This document shows, one piece after another, positions 35,031 to 45,700 of a stretch of 64,000 bases of DNA. Position numbers and translations under genes: made by a program. The notes under the pieces were generated by a model, which was not told the DNA's origin, did no database searches, and saw only the letters and a program-made list of their open reading frames with translations. Every line of letters starts with the position of its first letter. Within the stretch, counting starts at the first letter, position 1. Origin of the DNA: Coprinus comatus (lineage: Eukaryota; Basidiomycota; Agaricomycetes; Agaricales; Agaricaceae); assembly GCA_034638255.1 (NCBI GenBank), contig JAWPGT010000005.1, forward strand, positions 868,001 through 932,000. The letters are read 5' to 3'.

Positions 35031-35915
35031 ATGGCAGACATCATCGCAGACCTTGCGTCGCGCTCCCAGTTCCACCACCTCGTCCGTGTCGCAGAAGAGG
35101 CTGAGATCAAGGTACAAACCGCCTACTCCTTCGACACCCCACACCTGACCCCACCAGACCAGCCCGCTCCAACAACAGCCCACACTCTTCAACACAAGTC
35201 CTCTCATCCTTGCATACCTCATTCTAGACAACATGTCAGTCCTCTTCCCTCCCCAAATTTCTCACCTAACTCTCCCCAGACCCCCAGCTCAGCACGTCCT
35301 TGCACGCCTTCCAGATGCTCTTGCAGCTTTGCCCCTGAACAAGGCCCTTGCTAGCTTGGTTGCTGCAACTGCAGACAGGCAGTACTCCAGGGTCTACACT
35401 CGTGCTGAAGCTCTGTTCAATCTCGTGTCTCAGCCAGACTTTTTCGACAAAAAGCTGGCTTCCGTGATCGTAGACCTAGTCAACAAGTTCGTCGGTATGT
35501 CCCAAAGAATTCAAATCTGTATCGCACCCACCTGTAGCTGATGCTACACACAAGACGCTTTCCGGCAGCGCACTTTCCATCTGCTGTCCAAAGCCTACAG
35601 TTCCTTGCCTCTGTCATTGGCCACAACGTATCTTGGTTTCTCTGGCGAACAGATAATCGATGGTGTGTGTTGCCAAGATGCTCAATGATTATTGCTCAAA
35701 CACTGGTAGTGGCTTCGAGGCATTCGTGGAGTTATGATGCTGAAACCCAAGTGTTGCAACCAAAGCCTATATCAGACATTGCAACGATAGAGTCGACTCA
35801 AACCAGTAAGTGCTAATTATTTTTATCCTTGGATCTTGAATTCATCTGTTTGGTAGTCTCCTCTCTTTCCACATTCCGATTTATTGCTGACACTGTTGGT
35901 GAACTCGAGACATAA
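35031..35915 (+). CDS. COP9 signalosome subunit 8-like protein (CSN8/PSMD8/eIF3K fold)
   Basis: CSN8 is a small PCI-fold subunit of the deneddylase complex that regulates cullin ubiquitin ligases. Exon 1 (35031-35111) opens MADIIADLASRSQFHHLVRV. Later exons join as PTLFNTSPLILAYLILDN, then QHVLARLPDALAALPLNKAL, RVYTRAEALFNLVSQPDFF, KKLASVIVDLVNKFV. Using an acceptor at ACACAAG the next exon reads DAFRQRTFHLLSKAYSSLPL and LATTYLGFSGEQIID. The end reads WSYDAETQVLQPKP and STFRFIADTVGELET (stop 35913-35915). The pattern A-Y-S-S then a FLG/YLGF block followed by a W-x-(Y)D-x-x-T-x-x-L-x-P strand fits CSN8 better than eIF3k or Rpn12. About 220 residues. The assignment to CSN8 rather than a sister family is moderately sure. 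Confidence 0.72.
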
Positions 35916-36126
35916 ATGTATTCATTATACAACTTGTATTTCTAACTGTGTATACAATCAAGTGTATGTTAACCTATGCCCATTGCTCACAATGGTAGCA
36001 AACGCATCGCCCACGGGCGCTAGTACCGTAATATGTCCCTTGTCACGTATATCTCGGGCGTCAACCCAGTGTTTCCTTCAACTGCTTTGATCGGCTGTTT
36101 GCATCCATCCTTTCGTTTCTTCAACC

Positions 36127-37908
36127 ATGACTTTACCACTACTACCATCCACACAGTCGCCTTCTGATAATCCCGAACCAGACAAATCTAACCTTGTTCG
36201 TATTTTGCTTTCCGGACAATGCCATGTGGATATGCTCATGAATCATCTGCAGAATGAAGCAGCGGAAGAAGACATACCAGAACATTATACTGAGCTCTCA
36301 TTCACCTGGTCCCGGCAGACCTTCAAGATCTATGTCGCAGATACGGACAGGTCTGTCATTTCTGCTCATTGCATAATTACTACTGACGACCCTCTAATCA
36401 TAAAGGGTGTTTGATCTCAAGGCGACATTGCGAGATTTGACGACTGTTCCCCCGGAAAGACAGAAGATATTGGGCTTGGTAAAGGGTAAACTCCCCGAAG
36501 ACCAAGTTGTAATGTGAGGAGCTGATGTTACAAACATAGTTGCGATTTGACACTGACTATTGCTCTAGCTCAGAATTGAAATTGCCAGCCGGAAAGAAGT
36601 TTACGCTTATAGGAACTCCCGAAGGAGATGAAATCAAAGATCCATCGCGTCAGTTCCATATGTTTTGCATCTACCAACCCTTCACTGAAATCGAGCAGAA
36701 CTAGAGAACCTACCGGATATTATCAATGACTTGGACATTGATTTCACAGAGAATCCTGCAGCTAGTGTCGCATATCTACACGACCAAAGAAATCGCAGGA
36801 AGGTCAAGGAAATGACGGAAAAGCTGAATGTTGATATAATCCATCCTCTTCGCGAAGGAAAGAAACTTCTAGTATTGGATATCGACTATAGTAAGGATGA
36901 TCGTTAGGCTTGCTTCTAAAGCCTGTTTCTCATAGTGGGATCCAATGACAGCAATTCTTGATACCAAACCCCTGACCTCGGGACTTCTACCACCTGACGA
37001 ATGTGCACGACCTGGACTCCATGAATTTCTGGAAGCTGTATATCCTGATTACGATAGTGAGTGCTAGAGAATATCAGGTATTAGTCTTCTTAAATTAACT
37101 CTGATACCAACAACTTGTTAGTCTGTATCTGGTACGCCATCCTTTTGCCCATCTACCTTTTGATTCTCTGAAACCATCCTAGGTCACAAACGAGCTGGGT
37201 GTGGCTCGAAACGAAACTAGTCGAGTTGGGTATGCTTGGGTCGAATCGTAACTATCAGGTTAGCTAAACATCTCAGTCACACATGGTAATCTATCAAAAT
37301 TTATAAACTCCTTCAAACTGTTTAGATTTCTTTCGGTAATTGCTTAACTATCTCAGGCCCTTGGGCGATTGGTCTGACAACATCTGCAGTACTTGACAAA
37401 ACGAGCATGTTCACAGTCTTCTCCCAGCGCAATAATCAACCATGGAACCACTCTGTGAAGCCACTACAAATCATTTGGAATCATTTTCCTCAGTAGTAAG
37501 GACTCGAAATCGAATTATGCCATCATTTACTGGTTTGATAATTTTGTAACGCACAGTCATGCACACAACACCATACATATAGACGATCTTGTATGTCTAT
37601 TCAACAATTCACACATAATCACTCCTGATGACTTACAGAGCCGGAATTTCGCCTTGAATCCCGGGGAAGGCCTGAAGATTCATGCTTTTAAACAATGCCA
37701 CACGCTCGAGGCCATGGCTGACAGAGAGCTTTTCAAACTCACTCAATATCTTCTCCATATAGCCAAATACCACGATTTCCGTGCACTCAAACACAAGGTG
37801 TGTCATTTCCAAGTCCCCTACATTACCTTTCAGATCTGATTGAACTTCGGACAACTGCACTACAAGAATTGGAAACATGTAATCAACTTCTTACCGCGCT
37901 CAGAGTGA
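36127..37908 (+). CDS. UBLCP1: Ubiquitin-like domain CTD phosphatase (UBLCP1 family)
   Basis: UBLCP1 is a nuclear HAD-type phosphatase that docks on proteasomes through its ubiquitin-like domain and dephosphorylates the 19S particle. The N-terminal region (LSFTWSRQTFKIYVADTDR, then VFDLKATLRDLT, RQKILGLVKGKLPEDQVV) is the ubiquitin-like fold. The HAD motif DxDxT is VLDIDYT, interrupted by an intron after TA of the Tyr-Thr junction (about 36.89 kb), followed by ILDTKPL. The FCP1 block YDICIWSQTSWVWLETKL is assembled from three exons, one of only 10 nt (37122-37131). Then come the HIDDLSRNFALNPGEGLKI block and FKLTQYLLHIAKYHDFRALK. A last splice (acceptor near 37865) gives HKNWKHVINFLPRSE and stop at 37906-37908. 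About 330 residues, normal for the family. Confidence 0.9.
37122..37131 (+). other. 10 nt micro-exon of the UBLCP1 gene
   Basis: Flanked by acceptor TTGTTAG and donor GTACGC, the ten bases TCTGTATCTG supply the residues C-I and parts of the flanking codons in YDICIWSQTSW. Skipping would break both frame and a core HAD motif. Confidence 0.75.
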
Positions 37909-38502
37909 TTCGAATATATACAAAGACTGTCTTGATTCCGTGCGCAGCGGAGCGGCATTTTGCTACGCTCACTGTCGTCATTTATCAAGATCGTCATGGT
38001 GCAGAATTAAATATTCAGAGAGGGAGTCGGATCAATTTTTGGGTCATCCTTTCTGTTAATAGGTTCGAGGACAATGATTAGGGGTATTCTTTTCTTGATG
38101 TGTTAGGCCGAGGCCCCTAGTACAGGTTTTTGTGGACTTTAGTTAGTGTTTCATGGGTGTGATACCCCCATGGTCAATATAACATGATTGATATAATAAC
38201 TTCTACGTTCTCGTCAGGTCACGTTTACCAATTGCAAATTTTAATTAAGTTCCGGTGGACCACGGGAGGCCATCAGCCGGAGCCGGATATATGGGATCAG
38301 AAACTAACTCATTACTCGTTACCATTATTATCACGTTGCTTCGACGGACCCGATATTACTTATAAAGATGGGAGTTATTATCCATTCACACTACTTTCGT
38401 TCTTCAAAGGCTATACATATATCTCTCAGGACACTATCCCAACTACTACATTATCCGATCACATCAAGTAATTGCTTGGGCCAAAGACCACGAGTAGGAA
38501 CA
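37909..38502. other. Intergenic, UBLCP1 to Nudix gene
   Basis: 594 bp with no recognised coding sequence; it includes the promoter of the Nudix gene. Confidence 0.5.
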
Positions 38503-39775
38503 ATGTCAACATCTACACCCTCAACGACTAAACCAATGGCTGTACCGCGTCCTTCTGCAAGTTTAGTAGTTGTTAATGAAAGGAATGAGATTCTCCTCGT
38601 ACAACGAAATCCAAAGGCACGTTCTTTTGGTGGAATGACAGTAAGTCATCTAGTTATATGAACACTGCACACTCTTATGTAACGATATGCGGTCTCGGTG
38701 TTCATAGGTTTTCCCAGGTGGGAATTATGACAAGAAACAGGACAACTCATCAGCTATCACCGCCATTCGCGAAACGTTTGAAGAATCTGGACTTCTACTA
38801 GCGTCGCGGAAATCATCATCGTCAGACCAATCTCTATTAGACAATGCTCAATTAGACACCGCAAGACACCAAATTCATCAGCAACAATTACTGTTCCAAG
38901 ATTTCCTTGGTTCGAATCATCTCAAAGCCGATATCACCTCGTTACTTCCTTTCACTCAATGGATTACTCCTCCAGGACCACCTCGGTAAGCTTATGATGA
39001 TTAATTATCATACATACCTCCGTGTATCAGGGATTGATATTTGTCAAATCCGAGATTTAATTGTTGAGATTGATTTTTTGATTTGTTTTATTATAGTCGT
39101 TTTCATACACAGTTCTTTGTGGCATTTTTACCTGCTACTCCAGCTTCGGGTTTCAGTTCTGGTGCCAAGGAAGAACGTCTACCAAAGCCTGGTACGTAAC
39201 TCCCACAAATATATATATATATATTCTGGTCCTCGGATCCCTGATAATAATTTGACTCTGCTTGTTATAGACGGAGGTCAAGAAGTAATCACAGCACGAT
39301 TCGTTCATCCATTCGAAGCACTTCGTGAATTCCGAGACGGTAAAATAACATTTATGCCTCCTCAATACTACATTCTCTCAACCCTAGCCGACATTCTCCA
39401 CGGAACAAAGAATACAGAAGAACAAAGACAGAAAGTACAATCCTTATCACGAGGTGCTTTTGGTCAAATGGTTTTAAACCCTAGACCCTACAAAGCACAA
39501 GAAGAGGATATGAAATTGGGTTATTCGCTACTTACTTATGAAGGTGATGAAACCAGAGGTGGATCAAAAGGTCGATTACATAGAATAAAATTGAAGGTAG
39601 AGAATGGAGTGAGTTCAACTCTTTATAAGATCTCTTCCGACAAGTTCTCATGGATTCTCTGTATTTTTTCTCGGCTTTTTTCTTCTAGGGTGTAAAGGAT
39701 ATTATTCTTCAACGCAACTTTGATATCTTTAATGAAATCGAATTGCACGCTTTTCAACAACCAACAAAACTTTAA
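38503..39775 (+). CDS. Nudix hydrolase, NUDT19-like
   Basis: Nudix enzymes cleave nucleoside diphosphates linked to another group; the NUDT19/RP2 type acts on CoA and related compounds in peroxisomes or mitochondria. The start at 38503 leads to MAVPRPSASLVVVNERNEI and LLVQRNPKARSFGGMT, then VFPGGNYDKKQ and the Nudix helix AITAIRETFEESGLLL. An insert of about 40 residues after it is usual for this subgroup. Later parts are RFHTQFFVAFLP, DGGQEVITARFVHPFEALRE, FMPPQYYILSTLADIL and a C-terminal VKDIILQRNFDIFNEIELHA, ending at 39775. Three or more introns; one contains an (AT)n run at about 39.21 kb. The C-terminal end QQPTKL is not a clear peroxisomal signal. The substrate is unknown. Confidence 0.82.
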
Positions 39776-39982
39776 GCTTTAAGCTTCAAGAATCATATCA
39801 TAACACTTGTTTGGATATACGTAAAATGAAATATTAAAGCAAATATATAGCGCTAAAGACATCCTATGGCTACACAGTGAGATATAATTATGTACAGGTA
39901 CAAATCGAGTGATAAATACTGAGAATGACGAAGGTAATCAACAATAGGCAAAAATATAAATGGATAGTAAGTAAGCTGGGTA

Positions 39983-41939
39983 TTAGTTGTTAGCATAGAA
40001 CTGATAATCATATTCCACTGCATCTCCCCAGAAGCTGGGTTCACAAGCACCGACGGTGACTGAGCCGGATGCTCCCAACTTCAAGGGTTTTACGTCGGAG
40101 TTCCCAGCTGCAGTCCAGGTGGGCAAGTTGGGGACGTTCGGGTTTCCAGTGTTAAGGAAGGCCTTGTACCTGGTTTGTACCTCGGAAACAAGGACACTCT
40201 GACTACTGGTTGGGTTGGAGACAGTTCCAAACTAGAAACAAATACAAATACAAATACAAAGATTATCAGAGAAGTCTTGGAAAGAATGAGAAAGAAAAAC
40301 GACGTACGACAATCTCAATCTCGTCTTGATGGCAAACATGGCCCGACTCGGTACAATAGGGGACTTGTTCGTTTCCAGGGTAGCTAGCACCTACCGCAAA
40401 TTCACCGACGTAGGCATTTCCACCGTGAGAGACATAACTGCGAACAAAACTCCAGCTGGAGCACTTCCACAAATAGTCGGTGCCTACGCCTTGAAGTTGT
40501 ACACGTGCGTCGCTGGCAGCAGGATAGAAACCAGATGACAGGATGGTGTTGGCACGATCAGGTCCGAAAGTAGCATTGCAAGCGGTGACAAGATCGGTTT
40601 GAGTCAAGGAAGGGTTTTGTAGATAAATGGCAAACCCAGCTTCTTGCGCAACGGTAGTCACAAGAACAGGTTTTGAAACAGAAGGGAAAGGTGTAGTTAG
40701 ATCAAGGGAAGTAGTAATGAATGTGCCGTCTCGAACAGGTCGCATGGGTTGAAATTGGCCAGCGGAAGGAACGGTTTGAAAAGCAGTTCCGAACAAAAAC
40801 ATTTCATTGTTAAGGATTGTGTCCAGAGACAGCGAGTTGTGGCAAGCTGTGTCAGTGGAGCCGCATCCGATAGCCCCATTATACAAAGACTGCATGGCTT
40901 GCATGGCTGAGTTTGACAAGAAACCGAAGTTCTGTGATGGGACATATGAGCAAGTGATATCTTAAAAGCGGTTGATAAACAAAACAAACCATGGGTTCGG
41001 AGTGAAGCACCGCATAACGGAACAGAGAAGCTGCAGAAGGTGCGGCCAACAGCGACCTAACCATGTTGGCACCCGAACTCTGACCGGCAATGGTAATTCT
41101 GTTTGGACTTCCTCCGAATGCTGGGACAACCTTCTTCAAAAATTGGAGCGCATTCACCATATCTTTGACGGCTAAATTGGTTGTGCCGTCTGGTGCCATA
41201 AAACCGAGCTAAGAAAAATGACGTGTGAGATACATCCATCCGAAAAGAAGAATGAAAACTGACAGCTCCGAGACGATATTGCACTACTGCGACAATAGAC
41301 TGTGTAGCACTAGCAAGCTTGGAGCCGTCTAAGCCCGCAGCACTTGCTGAACCCATAATGAATGAACCACCATGAATCCTTGACAGCAGTCAGGATTTGG
41401 GCAGTGTTACAAACTGAGAATGGACATACCACATCAATGTTGGGGCATAACTCGTGAGTGTAAGAGAAGATGGCACATAAAGAATCACAGAGAGGCAATC
41501 CTCAGAGTAGGCTGACGGATCTGTGAAAGGCTGAGGGCAAGCTAAAGGCATGACGGTTACATTTGGGGCACCAGTGCTGTTATTGGGATGTCTGTTGTCA
41601 GTGCCATGAGCAGTTGATTCAGAAGAACAGTACTCACGGCAGCATCCAGGTAGAAACAGGAGTAGATGGTTTCCAGCGTTGTGCGTCGGCGTATTTGGCA
41701 ATAAACCTATATGCTCCCGAGGGATCCTGGGTACCTTTTGCGAGCCCAAGCACGGTCTCACGTTGGAGAGCAGAATTTCCTTGGGGAGGACAAAGATATT
41801 TTTTCAAGATTGGCAATTGACAGATGATCTGTTTGGGATCCACGTGTGGAATACGGAAAGCATCTAGTCCAGGGCTGAGTGGTACAGCAAGAGAGGAGAG
41901 CGCGAAGAGAAGAGTAATAAACACAGAGAAGACAAGCAT
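39983..41939 (-). CDS. Secreted type-B carboxylesterase/lipase
   Basis: An alpha/beta-hydrolase of the carboxylesterase B family (fungal lipase/cholinesterase-like). The start at 41939 gives a signal peptide MLVFSVFITLLFALSSLAVP, so secretion is likely; an upstream TTG reading is not used. Family blocks: YAPTLMWIHGGSFIMGSA (oxyanion hole, joined across an intron), VVQYRLGA, DMVNALQFLKKVVPAFGG, the nucleophile in ITIAGQSSGANMV (about 41.07 kb), VLHSEPM, ITTSLDLTTPFP and the probable catalytic His in HVCHQDEIEIV (about 40.3 kb). It ends VEYDYQFYANN at 39983. The substrate (lipid, sterol, carbohydrate or aromatic ester) cannot be told from sequence. About 560 residues, normal. Convergent with the Nudix gene. 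Confidence 0.9.
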
Positions 41940-42973
41940 TGTTGACGCGTTTTCAACGACTGTACGGCAGAAAGACAAAGTATTAACTTGACCGGTTAAA
42001 TACGAGGCAGAACATGAACCAGGAACCTTGGAAGCCTGTCACAGTGGTAGATGGCTGGTGATAAGTTGGGAAGCGCGCATCAGACTTGTCAGGATCCACG
42101 AGAACAAGTATTCCCGAAATAGCTATCAGGAACGCTCTTGTGGCGTTTAGTCGCGTCGAAGGCAGTCGGCATTGTTCTCAATCTGGTTTCACTCACGCTT
42201 GCGGGCGCGACCTGTTCTTGTTCTCATGCTCTGGTCCATTGCACCTTGTGCTCTTAGCCTCCGATTTTCATCATCATATCTGCGTATGGGCAACTTTGTC
42301 CCTTTGTCCTATAATCTTCAAATACACACCATCTCACGAGGAATTTATACAAGGACACACAAGCAATTCCATCGTTCGCTGGTGTACCTAAATTATCTCC
42401 CAGCTTCACCTGGCTAGGCACAATCTTATCAAATTATACAACATTCTTGAGTCTAGGGTTGGTTTCAACTTGCGTGACAACGTTCAATAAATACCTTCAA
42501 CACCTTCAATAGGAGTGCCGTAGATGACCTGACTCGGGCTGACCGTAAGTTTATTTTACTTCATTTAATTACACATTTTACGGTCTACTGGGTAGGTGTT
42601 TGAAATACAGATCTAAAAGGAGGTCCTGGCCAAGTGGAATATGTATATAAAGATAAAGATTGGCCTTGTACTAGAAAACGGAAGAAGTGTCAAATATGAA
42701 CATTTGAGAGTTGTTCTCATTGTTCTCCATTTAATGCTGTAAAATGTAATCGCCTACATAGTTAAACGTTAGGCACAAGCGATGTGGAAGAGTATTAGAG
42801 TGCTCAGTCAAGAGTTTGCGCTGGGGTCACACTGGCCTGGTCGGTGTTGTTTGGTATTTGCCTTGACATCAAGCACCCATCATAAGCGCACTCCAATACA
42901 AGCTTCGATCTCAGCGCTCAACAGAGTTAACACAAAGTTTCACAACCACATCGACTACCTTACCTAACACAAT
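41940..42973. other. Intergenic, between carboxylesterase and CWF19L1 starts
   Basis: About 1.03 kb between divergent genes. Open frames (for example 42086-42391) show no recognisable motif. A TATATAAAG sequence near 42.64 kb could be a core promoter element for the plus-strand gene but lies about 330 bp from the ATG. Confidence 0.45.
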
Positions 42974-45634
42974 ATGAGTTCAGATAATGTGAAGATGTGA
43001 GTTTTATCTGATTGTCAACAGAAACTCATTAAGGCAGATGTATTCACTAGACTCACAGTCGGTTCTGCTGTTGGTTCAATACGCGACCTACTCGCAAAAA
43101 TCACGGCCATTGACGCAAAACATGGAAAATTCGACTTGGCTTTATGCTTAGGCAACTTCTTTGGCCCTCCGACGGAATCTGAAGCAGAAGAGGACGAAGG
43201 ACAGGCGTCGGACGAGGTATCTCAATTGTTGAACGGAATGTTTGAAGGTATTTTCACTCATATCTCCAGTTACCCTGTTATTAATCTATTAATCAAGTTA
43301 CTGTTGAGTGCTATATTATGCAAGGGAAATATCCGCTGCCACAAAAAGTTGTCCGGAAGTTTGCAAAAACTGGCGGTCAACTATGCAAGAATGTCTTCCT
43401 CCTAAGTGACTGATCATATGTCTTCATCTCATATTTACTCAACAAATAGCATAGGTAAATCTGCTTTGATGACAACTATTAGCGGCTTGCGTATCGCGTG
43501 TCTAGGAGGAACGTACGACGAACACATATATGGTTCTGCTGAAGCTGCTCCTGTATGCTCTCACTTCAGTCAAGAGCTTGTGTATTAACTCTCTGATTAG
43601 GGTTTCTTGTCACCGTATTTCTCTACCCATACAGTAGAACGGTTGCTTGCCAATACACTTTCTACATCATCAGCGAACAAGAACTACCAATCCCTTGCGG
43701 CAATCCAATCCGGCTCAACTTCATCCCAAACGATTGATATTCTCCTCAGCAATGTCTGGCCGTCCCGCATCACAAGTTTCTCTACTTGTCCAATCCCAAG
43801 GACGGATTTGTTACCAGTTCTTGCCCCGCCACTCGATGAAGTCGTACGCCGCACACAACCGAAATACCATTTTACTATGGGTGCTAGCACACCACCCACA
43901 TTTTGGGAACGAGAACCACTTGTTTGGGAGGATGCAGAAAACCGGACGACTCGGTTTGTTAGCTTAGGTGCCTTTGGTGGTGAAGCTCCACCAGGAGGGA
44001 AGAAGCAAAGGGTATTTTTTTTTAGTTTAGCTTCTTTCTCGTTGGGTTTTCATGCAAATAAATCTAGTGGTTCTATGCGTTCAGTATTCCCAAAACACAA
44101 CCCACAGCAACATCGCGACCCACAAACGCTACCAAAAATCCCTTCTCAGAATCTACACTGCGAGGGTCCAAACGCGCATTTGAAAGTACCGAAGGAGAAA
44201 ATTTCATCTTTGGAAATGTCCGTCAACCTGTAAAGCGAACTCGCACTGGTGAGTTCAACCACTATAAATACAAAGTATCAATGACCTGATGGTATACTAC
44301 AGTCGCACAAGGAGAGGCTGGGAAACCGCCCCCCAACTACAAGTGCCGACGGTGCGAATCTGCAGAGGTGTGGATATTGCCTACTTTGATTGAGTATGTA
44401 CTCACGAAATGATTAGCATTTTACCAATGACTGTCCTGAAAGACCGAAGCCTGATGATGGCTATGTTTGCAAAATATGTAACGAGGTAAGAGTGAGTTTG
44501 ATCAGCTAGACTCCTGACTTAAATACCATTACAGCCAGGCCACTTCCTCCGGGATTGTCCTACCAGAGATGCTGTCGGAGACACTGGGGGACGAAAGCCA
44601 AAACCTGGCTATATATGTCGTGCATGTGGCAGTGAAGGCCACTATCTCGATGACTGCTTAGTAGCACGTCAAACTCATGGCGAGAGGTGTGGAGGACGCA
44701 AAGGGCCACCCAAAGAGATTGGTCGTGAGTATTTTCAACTATCTTATACAACAATCTTTCATGAAAATTTCCCCTAGCTGATGAATGCTGGTTCTGTTTA
44801 TCAAATCCTAACCTTGCGTGAGTGAACTTGAACCTATACAAAGCATTATTACATCATTAATATCTTTCAAACAACCAGGAAACATCTCATCGTATCTATT
44901 GGAAATGAGGTGTACGTGACTCTGCCTAAAGGCCAAATTATTGCAACACAATCTGCGGCCGATCATGTTAATGTTCCTGGCGGAGGCCATGTTTTGATTG
45001 TGCCCATTACACATTACCCAACATTTAGCACTATTCCACCAGACCTGGCCCCCCCGATCATTGACGAAACAGAAAAGTATGCCACAACATGGTCTTTTTT
45101 CGGAACACTGACTCGTTTCTTTTTTCTTAGATACAAGACAGCACTACGCGCATTCTTTGCCAAAAATGGCTGCAGTATAGTGTTGTTTGAAGTAGGGCGC
45201 CTAAGTGCTAAAGGAGGTCATGCTCATGTTCAGGCTGTACCTATACCACGAGAATTAGAGTCAAATGTTGAGGAGGCATTCCTTAGAGAAGGAAGAAACA
45301 CGGGGATAGATTTTGAGGCTGATGTTGAAGAAGCTGTGAACACATATGCCGGTGGGAAATGCGGATACTTCAAAGTGGATTTGCCTGATGGCAGACAGAT
45401 GGTTCATCTTATGAGGGATCGCGTCCCCTTCAACCTTCAATTTGGACGGTAATATAACTACTCTTCTTTTGTATGCCCGCATTGACTTATATGATTTCTA
45501 GGCAAGTTCTTGTTTCTTTGTTAAACGTTCCGGAGAGAATGGACTGGAAGGCCTGTACTTTGTCCGAAGAAGAGGATCGAGCAGACGCAACAGCATTCAA
45601 GACCGCTTTCGCTCCATTTGACCCTAGTCTGTAA
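42974..45634 (+). CDS. CWF19L1: CwfJ-domain protein CWF19L1/Drn1 with CCHC zinc knuckles
   Basis: Drn1/CWF19L1 proteins associate with late spliceosomes and the lariat debranching enzyme. The N-terminal metallophosphatase-like part reads TVGSAVGSIRDLLAKITAID, FDLALCLGNFFG and GLRIACLGGTYDEHIYG, then VDILLSNVWP-like and FTMGASTPPTFWEREP. After WFYAFSIPK comes a Ser/Thr/Asn linker to NFIFGNVRQPVKRTR. Three CCHC knuckles follow: CRRCESAE..HFTNDC (across an intron), CKICNEPGHFLRDC and CRACGSEGHYLDDC (44.3-44.66 kb). The CwfJ N-terminal block is CWFCLSNPNLAKHLIVSIGN and GGGHVLIVPITHYPTF, and the C-terminal block ends FAPFDPSL at 45634. A 54 bp stop-free intron splits EKYKTALRAFF. The zinc knuckles suggest RNA binding. 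Confidence 0.9.
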
Positions 45635-45700
45635 TCGTATACATGTTACATCCATTTACCAATTTTACACAATAATTGTGGGCATTACTAATGCACCCCC

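Noticed and set aside
37800..37908. UBLCP1 gene ending directly after the intron at 37838 (K-I-stop)
   Set aside because: A later acceptor (CTACAAG) gives HKNWKHVINFLPRSE, which fits the family C-terminus better.
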